Assembly (NCBI GenBank): GCA_004555705.1
Contig: SFHI01000057.1
Coordinates: 1 to 11,318, forward strand
Source of the DNA: Clostridiales bacterium
Lineage (GTDB): Bacteria; Bacillota; Clostridia; Oscillospirales; Oscillospiraceae
Length of the DNA: 11,318 nucleotides
Direction: 5' to 3'
Below are positions 6,291 through 11,318 of the stretch, piece after piece. The notes under the pieces are model-generated. The model was not told the origin of the DNA and made no database searches. It worked only from the letters and a program-made list of their open reading frames with translations. The position numbers and the translations under genes were made by a program. The first letter of the stretch is position 1; each line of letters begins with the position of its first letter.

Positions 6291-6525
6291 CAAATGGGTG
6301 TTTGAAAAACAAAGCTGTCATTGCGAACCAGTGCGCACACTGGTGTGGCAATCCCCCGGATGAAAGAGACCAGGTAACGATTACCACCAAAAACCGCAGC
6401 AGCTCCCACTCTTCCGGGAACTTTTCGGTACATTTCCCCTCTAACCGGGGGATTGCCACGACCAGTCTGCGGACTGGTCTCGCAATGACAGGACACTTTG
6501 ACACGCAGCGCCAAACACCAATTTG
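6291..6525 (+). repeat. RF1 repeat copy D (235 bp)
   Basis: Ends are CAAATGGGTGTTTG (6291-6304) and CAAACACCAATTTG (6512-6525). The left arm begins at 6316 and the right arm runs to 6490. The core is in the same orientation as in copy B. The left flank is short (AAAAACAAAGC), like the right flank of copy C reversed. The right-arm hairpin is GACCAGTC-TGCG-GACTGGTC (6460-6479), with a compensated pair change relative to other copies. It starts 12 bases after the lipoprotein stop and ends 37 bases before the pilC start. Confidence 0.9.
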
Positions 6526-6562
6526 CCTGTCCGATTTTCACCACACACAAGGAAGGTTGTCT

Positions 6563-7600
6563 ATGAAACATTCCAAACCCCAACTGTCCAACGAAACCCT
6601 CTCCGCCCTGTGCCGGCAGCTGGCCATGCTGCTGCGCTCGGGCATCCCGCTGACCCAGGGGCTGGAGCTGCTGGGGGAGGACGCGGAAACGCCCCGGGAC
6701 CGGGAGCTGTTCCTCCGGCTGCAGACCCTGGAGCGGGAAAAAGGGAGCCTGGCCGATGCCCTGGAGGAGACGGGCCTGTTCCCGGAGTATATGCGGCGCA
6801 TGGTGCGCCTGGGCGAGGAGGCCGGACGTCTGGACGATGTGATGGCCTCCCTGGCGGACCACTATGACCGGGAGGCCTCCCTCCGGGATTCCATCCGGGG
6901 GGCGGTGATCTACCCCATCGTCATGCTGGGAATGCTGGTGGTCATCCTGGCGGTGCTGCTGACCCGGGTGATGCCCGTGTTTGACCAGGTGTTCGCCCAG
7001 CTGGGCACCCGGCTCACGGGCCTGAGCCGGATGCTCATGGAAATGGGCCATGGCCTCCGGGGCGGCGGGGTCGCGCTGGTCTGCGTGGCCCTGGCGCTGG
7101 TGGGTGCGGCCTTCTGGCTGAAAGGTAAGCCGGACTTGGGCTACCGTGTGCTCCGGGCCTTCCCCTGGAGCCGGAATCTGTGTGAAAAAACCGCCCTGTG
7201 CCGTCTGGCGGGGGCGCTGTCCCTGGCGATTTCCAGCGGCCTCAATACCGGGTACGCCCTGGAGCTGGCCGGGGAGCTGACCCCGGACCCGGATTTCCGC
7301 CGCAGGCTCTCCCGGGCGGGGACGGCCCTGGAGGAATCCGGCGACCTGACCGGAGCCCTCCGCGCCGCGGGGATTCTCACCGGAGCCCACAGCCATCTGG
7401 CGCTGGTGGGCAGCCGGACGGGGGCCCTGGACGATGCCTTTTCCCGCATCGCCGAGGAGTGCCGTGCGGAGGCCGACCGCTCCGCCGCCTCCGCCATCGC
7501 CCTCATCGAGCCCACCCTGGTGGCGGTGCTGTCCGTGCTGGTGGGCGTGGTGCTCCTCAGCGTCCTGGCCCCCATGCTGGGCGTCCTGTCGGCGATGTAA
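6563..7600 (+). CDS. pilC: Type IV pilus / type II secretion platform protein (PilC/GspF family)
   Basis: Inner-membrane platform protein that couples the cytoplasmic ATPase to pilin addition or removal. ATG 6563 follows AAGGAAGG (6549-6556); the upstream in-frame extension reads RF1 DNA. The 345-aa protein has two T2SSF domains, about residues 14-137 and 215-337. Conserved motifs are LAMLLRSGIPLTQGLELL (20-37) and VRLGEEAGRLDDV (81-93) in the first, with counterparts LAISSGLNTGYAL (221-233) and LVGSRTGALDDAF (281-293) in the second. Hydrophobic segments are at about 115-137, 169-186 and 316-338. The length is somewhat shorter than typical PilC (about 400 aa), missing part of the N-terminal cytoplasmic stretch. 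It begins the pilus locus. RF1 copy E and a MITE separate it by 591 bases from the pilin-like genes. Confidence 0.92.
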   Translation: MKHSKPQLSNETLSALCRQLAMLLRSGIPLTQGLELLGEDAETPRDRELFLRLQTLEREKGSLADALEETGLFPEYMRRMVRLGEEAGRLDDVMASLADHYDREASLRDSIRGAVIYPIVMLGMLVVILAVLLTRVMPVFDQVFAQLGTRLTGLSRMLMEMGHGLRGGGVALVCVALALVGAAFWLKGKPDLGYRVLRAFPWSRNLCEKTALCRLAGALSLAISSGLNTGYALELAGELTPDPDFRRRLSRAGTALEESGDLTGALRAAGILTGAHSHLALVGSRTGALDDAFSRIAEECRAEADRSAASAIALIEPTLVAVLSVLVGVVLLSVLAPMLGVLSAM

Positions 7601-7621
7601 ACAGCGGTTAGCTTGGTTCGA

Positions 7622-8106
7622 CAAATTGGTGTTTGAAAGGGAGCATTGCAAATTACCTGTCATTGCGAACCAGTGCGCACACTGGTGTGGCAATCCCCCG
7701 GCCCCATGGGACCAGGTAACGATTACCACCAAAATTGCAACGTTTCCCCACTCTGTAGGGCAATTGTCGATACGTTTCCTTTCTAACCGGGGGATTGCCA
7801 CACCAGGAAAGCGGACTGGTTCGCAATGACAGCGTTTTTTCGGGTAATTATCGGTGCATTTCCCCTCTAACTGGGGGATTGCCACGCCAGTGTGCGCACT
7901 GGCTCGCAATGACAGCATTTATTTGCTAAACACCAGGGCACCTCTAAAAACTACCCTTTTGGGTTTTGGACGGATCTTTTGACCCAACAATGCGTTTTGA
8001 AAATTCCGCAATACACCAAGTATTCCGGAATTTCCAAAACTTTTGTTGGCTCAAAATCTCTCGCCCAAAACCACAAAAAGTAGTTTTTAGAGGTCGCCAC
8101 CAATTT
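7622..8106 (+). repeat. RF1 repeat copy E (composite, interrupted by MITE)
   Basis: The left terminus CAAATTGGTGTTTG is at 7622-7635 and the left arm at 7658-7701. A degenerate core and a second, inverted arm (7787-7831) follow. Then comes an extra partial core (about 7832-7870) and a third arm (7871-7914). The right terminus AAACACCAATTT is split: AAACACCA (7928-7935) and CACCAATTT (8098-8106) flank a 162-bp hairpin element. The three-arm layout looks like a fusion of two RF1 copies with a deletion between them. Confidence 0.85.
7936..8097. mobile_element. MITE-like hairpin element inserted in RF1 copy E
   Basis: A 162-bp AT-rich sequence that is one long imperfect inverted repeat. The ends are ACCTCTAAAAACTAC (7940-7954) and its exact complement (8080-8094). 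Inner parts also pair (TTTTGACCCAACAA against TTGTTGGCTCAAAA; AAATTCCGCAATAC against GTATTCCGGAATTT), leaving a loop of about five bases near 8015. CACCA occurs on both sides (7931-7935 and 8098-8102), a possible 5-bp target duplication. It has no coding capacity and probably depends on a transposase encoded elsewhere. Confidence 0.85.
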
Positions 8107-8191
8107 ATTGGATTGCCGGGTCAAGCCACCAGGCGCATTTCATCCAAAAGGAATATCAAAACTGTCCACTCTCTTTCCCCGAGGTGATCTG

Positions 8192-8503
8192 ATGAAATTC
8201 AAACGCTTCTCCATGCTGCTGCTCTCCGCGGTGGTGTTTGTGCTTGTGCTGGCGGTGGCCTGCTCCTGGCTGGAGGATTTTGCCCGGGACAGCCAGGCCC
8301 GGCAGCGGCAGGCCCTGGAAACCGCCCTGAACCGCAGCATCCTCCTGTGCTACGCCCTGGAGGGCCGCTACCCTGAGAGCCTGGAAGAGCTCCGCCGGGA
8401 CTACCGCCTGAGCTACGACGAGCGCCTGTTTTACGTGGACTACCGCCCCATGGGGGACAACCTGATGCCGGATATCACCATTCTGGAGCGGTCCGGCGGC
8501 TGA
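8192..8503 (+). CDS. Small membrane-anchored pilin-like protein 1
   Basis: A 103-aa protein with a short cytoplasmic N-terminus (MKFKRF), one hydrophobic segment (about residues 7-25), a helical stretch (26-50) and a small C-terminal part containing GRYPESLEELRRDYRL. The YPxSLEEL pattern resembles the loop after the first helix in type II secretion pseudopilins, and the layout is pilin-like. There is no GFTLxE cleavage site, so the pilin assignment rests on context. ATG 8192 follows GAGGTG (8181-8186). It is the first of four tightly packed genes; the next starts 12 bases after its stop. No named family was recognised with certainty. Confidence 0.65.
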   Translation: MKFKRFSMLLLSAVVFVLVLAVACSWLEDFARDSQARQRQALETALNRSILLCYALEGRYPESLEELRRDYRLSYDERLFYVDYRPMGDNLMPDITILERSGG

Positions 8504-8515
8504 GGAGGAACGGAT

Positions 8516-9004
8516 TTGGAAAAACGTCGTCATACCCTGGATGTGCTGTTCCCCCTGGGACTGCTGGCGGTCTATGCCCTGGCGGCTGCCGGGGCGGTGT
8601 TGCTGGCCGCCGGCAGCTACCGATCCGGCCTGACCCGGGCCCACCGGGACTTCGGCTGCACCACGGCCCTGGCCTACGTTGCCGAGAAGCTCCGCTCCGG
8701 GGACGAGGCGGGCGCGGTCCGGGTGGATGCCCTGGAGGATTGTCCGGCCCTGGTGCTCTCCGTGAACCGGGAGGGCGGCTGGTACGATACCTATATTTAT
8801 TGTTACGACGGCTCCCTCCGGGAGCTGATGGTCAAGCGGGAGCTGACCCCCACCCCCCAAATGGGCAGGGCCCTGCTGGAGCTGGAGGATTTCCGCCCGG
8901 AGTGGGCGGGGGACGGGCTTCTGCGCCTGGAGTGCCAATCCCAGGGGGAGACGCTTACGCGTTATGTTAACTTAAAGGCCGGGGAGGGATATCCATGCGG
9001 ATAG
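8516..9004 (+). CDS. Pilus-locus membrane protein 2 (possibly DUF4860), TTG start
   Basis: A 162-aa protein anchored by one N-terminal hydrophobic segment (about residues 11-34), with an extracytoplasmic domain of about 125 residues. It resembles DUF4860-type proteins found in Clostridia pilus loci, but this is from memory and uncertain. The start is TTG 8516, chosen because GGAGGAA sits at 8504-8510 with a five-base gap and there is no ATG in frame near it. The end overlaps the next gene by 10 bases, pointing to one transcript. Likely a minor pilus component or assembly factor; no enzymatic motif is visible. Confidence 0.7.
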   Translation: MEKRRHTLDVLFPLGLLAVYALAAAGAVLLAAGSYRSGLTRAHRDFGCTTALAYVAEKLRSGDEAGAVRVDALEDCPALVLSVNREGGWYDTYIYCYDGSLRELMVKRELTPTPQMGRALLELEDFRPEWAGDGLLRLECQSQGETLTRYVNLKAGEGYPCG

Positions 9005-9399
9005 GAAGGGCGTCCCGCTCCTCGCTGCTGCTGATGGAGCTGATGGTTTCGCTGCTGCTCTTCGCCCTGGCGGGAGCGGCCTGCGTCCGGGTGATGAACC
9101 GGGCCGGGGAGCTGTCCCGGCAGGCGGAGCGCCTGACCCGGGCCGTGGAGGAGACCTCCTCCGCCGCGGAGCTGATCCGTTCCGCCCGGACGCGGCAGCA
9201 GGCCCTGGAGCTGCTTACCCGGGCTTGGCCCCAGACCCAGCCGGGTGAGGAAACCGTAATTTCCATGGAAGATGGCACCCTTGGCATCCGGTTTCGGCAG
9301 GATCAGCGCCTTACGGTGTGCTATATTGTGTGGTACGCGGAGGAGGAACCGGTGTATACCCTGGAAATTGTCAGGAACTTTCGGGAGGACGGGCCATGA
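8995..9399 (+). CDS. Pilin-like protein 3 with prepilin-type N-terminus
   Basis: A 134-aa protein with a pilin-like start: a basic leader (MRIGRASRSS), then LLLMELMVSLLLFALAGAAC. Glu15 is at position +5 after a putative cut between Ser10 and Leu11, as in type IV prepilins. The residue at -1 is Ser rather than Gly, so cleavage by a prepilin peptidase is doubtful or slow. The hydrophobic segment (11-31) leads into a long amphipathic helix (35-75) and a small beta-rich tail, the normal pilin plan. The ribosome site GGGGAGGGA overlaps the preceding gene; the stop overlaps the next start as ATGA. Likely a minor pilin. Confidence 0.75.
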   Translation: MRIGRASRSSLLLMELMVSLLLFALAGAACVRVMNRAGELSRQAERLTRAVEETSSAAELIRSARTRQQALELLTRAWPQTQPGEETVISMEDGTLGIRFRQDQRLTVCYIVWYAEEEPVYTLEIVRNFREDGP

Positions 9400-9758
9400 G
9401 AGAACGAAAAACCGCTTCCCCCGGCTTTTTCACCATGGGGGCGCCGCTGCTGCTGACGGCCCTGCTGGTGCTGATGCTCGTCACCTTCTCCCTGCTGAGC
9501 TTGTCCTCCGCCAGGGAGGAGCAGCGCCGCGCGGAGCTGATGGCCCAGCGAAGCTGTGCCTACTACGCCGCCTGCAGCCAGGCGGAGGCCGTTCTGGACC
9601 GGCTGACTTGCGGCGAGGCCCCGGACATACCCCTGGAAGACCAGGGCGACACCCTCCGCTTCCGGCTGCCCATCACCGAAACCCAGTCCCTGTCCGTTAC
9701 CCTCCGCAAGGAGCCTGGCGGCTATACCGTGGTGAGCTGGACGGTGGAAAATAATTGA
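9396..9758 (+). CDS. Pilin-like protein 4 (PilX-like anchor)
   Basis: A 120-aa protein with a leader MRERKTASPG, then FFTMGAPLLLTALLVLMLVT. A Gly-Phe pair (10-11) sits where prepilin peptidase would cut, but +5 is Gly15, not Glu. The membrane segment is about 15-36, followed by a helix with AREEQRRAELMAQR and YYAACSQAEAVLDRL. This resembles PilX/minor-pilin N-termini, in which paired Ala-rich helices follow the anchor. Two Cys (54 and 60, plus 72) lie in the exported part. ATG 9396 follows GGGAGG (9383-9388). The stop lies in a TAATTGACAAT repeat unit. It is the last gene of the four-gene block. Confidence 0.7.
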   Translation: MRERKTASPGFFTMGAPLLLTALLVLMLVTFSLLSLSSAREEQRRAELMAQRSCAYYAACSQAEAVLDRLTCGEAPDIPLEDQGDTLRFRLPITETQSLSVTLRKEPGGYTVVSWTVENN

Positions 9759-9776
9759 CAATGCCAATCAAGAGTT
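9750..9776. repeat. RF2-type unit at the stop of pilin-like gene 4
   Basis: AATAATTGACAATGCC overlaps the TGA stop and is followed by AGAGTTGAAA. It resembles the TTGACA units at 131-160 and 3471-3502, but only one clear unit is present. Confidence 0.35.
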
Positions 9777-9790
9777 GAAATGTCCAAAAC

Positions 9791-10025
9791 TTGCTGTCAT
9801 TGCCATGAAAAAAGCTGTCATTGCGAACCAGTGCGCACACTGGTGTGGCAATCCCCCGGATGAATGGAACCAGGTAACGATTACCACCAAAAATCGCAAC
9901 GACCCCCACTCTTCCGGGAACTATTCGGTACATTTCCCCTCTAACCGGGGGATTGCCACGCCAGTTTGCGAACTGGCTCGCAATGACAGGAAACTTTGAG
10001 GCGAAGCCGTTCAACCACCAATTTT
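9791..10025 (+). repeat. RF1 repeat copy F
   Basis: Arms are at 9816-9859 and 9945-9988, with the core in the same orientation as in copies B and D. The left terminus is degraded: a small duplication of GCTGTCATTGC (9793-9803 and 9814-9824) replaces the usual end. The right end is CAACCACCAATTT (10012-10024). The right-arm hairpin is GCCAGTT-TGCG-AACTGGC (9960-9977), a second compensated stem change. It separates the pilin-like block from pilT. Confidence 0.85.
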
Positions 10026-10099
10026 TCAGCCTGCTTCAACCGGCCTTGGCAGGCATTCTCAATTCCCCCACAAAATTTCCCACAGAGAGGAACTTACTT

Positions 10100-11158
10100 A
10101 TGATCGAACTGGAAGCCCTTCTCCGGGACGCGGTGGAGCAGGAGGCGTCGGATGTGTTTATCATCGGCGGCCTGGCCCCCACCCTCCGGCGCAACGGAAC
10201 CATTCTCCGTACCGACTCCCAGCGGCTGCTGCCGCCGGATACCCAGGCCCTTCTGGAGCAGCTCTACGCCCTGGCCGGGGAGCGCCCCATGGACAGGCTG
10301 CTTGCCGAGGGGGACGACGACTTCTCCTTCTCCATCCGGGGCCTCAGCCGGTTCCGGGTCAGCGCCTTCCGCCAGCGGGGCAGCCTCAGCGCAGTGATCC
10401 GGGTGATCCGGTTCGTGCTGCCGGACTACCGGCAGCTGGGGATTCCGGAATCGGTGATGCGCCTGGCGGACGCCCGGCAGGGCATGGTGCTGGTGGCGGG
10501 CACCGCGGGCAGCGGCAAGTCCACCACCCTGGCCTGCATCATCGACCGGATCAACCACACCCGCCAGGCCCATGTCATCACCCTGGAGGACCCCCTGGAA
10601 TACCTCCACCGCCACAACAGCAGCATCGTCACCCAGCGGGAGATCGGCCAGGACACGGTCAGCTATGTCAAGGCCCTCCGCTCCGCCCTGCGCCAGAGCC
10701 CGGACATCATCCTGCTGGGGGAGATGCGGGATTACGAGACCATCGAGGTGGCCATGACCGCGGCGGAGACGGGGCACCTGCTGTTTTCCACCCTGCATAC
10801 CATCGGCGCGGCCAATACCATCGAGCGGATCATCGACGTATTCCCCGCCAACCAGCAGCGGCAGATCACGGTGCAGCTGGCCTCTGTGCTCAGCGCGGTG
10901 GTGTCCCAGCAGCTGGTGCCCGCCGTGGACGGGCGGCTGGTTCCGGCCTTTGAGATCATGACCGTGAATCCCGCCATCCGGGCCATGATCCGGGACGGCA
11001 AGGTGCACCAGATCGACGCCCAGCTCTACGGCTCCGACCGGGAGGATATGCTTTCCATGGACCAGAGCCTGCTGCGCCTGTTCCGCCAGGGCACCATCAC
11101 CCTGGAAACCGCCCTGACCTACGCCGCCAACCCCGAAATGCTCCGCAAACGGCTGTAA
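10100..11158 (+). CDS. pilT: PilT-type pilus retraction ATPase
   Basis: Hexameric secretion-type ATPase of the PilT/PilU branch, which powers pilus disassembly at the cytoplasmic face of the membrane. ATG 10100 follows AGAGAGGAAC (10083-10091), giving 352 aa, the usual PilT length. An N-terminal PAS-like domain (1-100) contains ASDVFIIGGLAPTLRRNG. Walker A is GTAGSGKST (134-142), differing from the common GPTGSGKST. The Asp box is LEDPLEY (162-168), the Walker B region DIILLGEMRD (202-211), and the His box TGHLLFSTLHT (224-234). The C-terminal AIRAMIRDGK (292-301) corresponds to the AIRNLIRE motif of PilT, which separates it from PilB. All catalytic motifs look intact. It is 341 bases from the pilin-like block, with RF1 copy F between; no PilB is in the window. 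Confidence 0.93.
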   Translation: MIELEALLRDAVEQEASDVFIIGGLAPTLRRNGTILRTDSQRLLPPDTQALLEQLYALAGERPMDRLLAEGDDDFSFSIRGLSRFRVSAFRQRGSLSAVIRVIRFVLPDYRQLGIPESVMRLADARQGMVLVAGTAGSGKSTTLACIIDRINHTRQAHVITLEDPLEYLHRHNSSIVTQREIGQDTVSYVKALRSALRQSPDIILLGEMRDYETIEVAMTAAETGHLLFSTLHTIGAANTIERIIDVFPANQQRQITVQLASVLSAVVSQQLVPAVDGRLVPAFEIMTVNPAIRAMIRDGKVHQIDAQLYGSDREDMLSMDQSLLRLFRQGTITLETALTYAANPEMLRKRL

Positions 11159-11171
11159 CAGGGCAGAAGGA

Positions 11172-11229
11172 CAAATTGGTGTTTGAAAGGGAGCATTGCA
11201 AATAACCTGTCATTGCGAACCAGTGCGCC
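11172..11229 (+). repeat. RF1 repeat copy G (left part; breaks off in the arm)
   Basis: The left terminus CAAATTGGTGTTTG (11172-11185) and the left flank are identical in type to copies B and E. The left arm starts at 11208 but diverges after CCAGTGCGC (about 11229), in the middle of the hairpin. From there to 11318 no gene is seen; CACTCTTAGG and GGTACCGTTT near 11250-11274 may be degraded core sequence. Confidence 0.75.
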
Positions 11230-11318
11230 AGACTGTCTAACGAATCACACTCTTAGGCAGCTTGGTACCGTTTCGTATTCATTTTCCGAGGAAATCACCT
11301 CAGAAAACAGGAAGTAGA

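Noticed and set aside
6173..7918. 581-codon open frame on the minus strand
   Set aside because: It is antisense to pilC and runs through RF1 copies D and E; the translation is His/Gln/Gly/Pro-rich low-complexity with no domain, typical of a high-GC shadow frame.
10094..11008. 304-codon minus-strand open frame
   Set aside because: It is antisense to pilT, which has all ATPase motifs intact.

Overview
The window looks like chromosomal DNA from a high-GC, spore-forming Clostridia gut-type bacterium, probably of the Oscillospiraceae/Ruminococcaceae group. This is inferred from a stage II sporulation protein P, a DUF421/DUF4363 gene pair, GC-rich coding sequence, and many short palindromic intergenic repeats. 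No database search was possible, so the taxon is a judgement.

Layout: (1) 176-1171, spoIIP (+). (2) 1436-2439, a DUF421 (YetF-like) plus DUF4363 operon (-), with the last gene cut short by a repeat. (3) 2783-3463, a membrane protein with a degenerate GGDEF domain (+), behind a good sigma-A-type promoter. (4) 3650-4953, an ECF-type sigma factor and a single-pass membrane protein that may be its anti-sigma partner. (5) 5365-6279, a transglutaminase-like lipoprotein. (6) 6563-11158, a type IV pilus-type locus: a PilC/GspF platform protein, four small N-terminally anchored pilin-like proteins, and a PilT-type ATPase. No extension ATPase (PilB), prepilin peptidase or canonical major pilin is seen here; they would have to lie elsewhere.

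The most unusual content is between the genes. About 14% of the window (about 1.6 kb of 11.3 kb) is copies of one repeat family, called RF1 here. A full RF1 copy is about 235-245 bp. It has terminal inverted repeats of the form CAAATTGGTGTTTG, then two 44-bp inverted hairpin arms, then a unique-looking core. Seven copies or parts are present (A-G). Their hairpin stems carry compensatory base changes. Their cores and flanks occur in different relative orientations and combinations, as if arm-to-arm recombination had inverted or swapped modules. One copy has replaced the 3' end of the DUF4363 gene. A second, 78-bp element shares the RF1 ends but has a different core. A separate 162-bp hairpin MITE sits inside the end of RF1 copy E, flanked by a possible 5-bp target duplication. 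A further family (RF2: TTGACAGT-type tandem units plus CCCGAAGGG-type mini-hairpins) sits against stop codons of several genes.

The pilus genes probably work together in surface pilus assembly and retraction. RF1 copies separate them into three blocks (pilC; four pilin-like genes; pilT), so if they are co-transcribed the folded repeats could set differential expression. No rRNA, tRNA, CRISPR array, transposase or integrase gene was seen.
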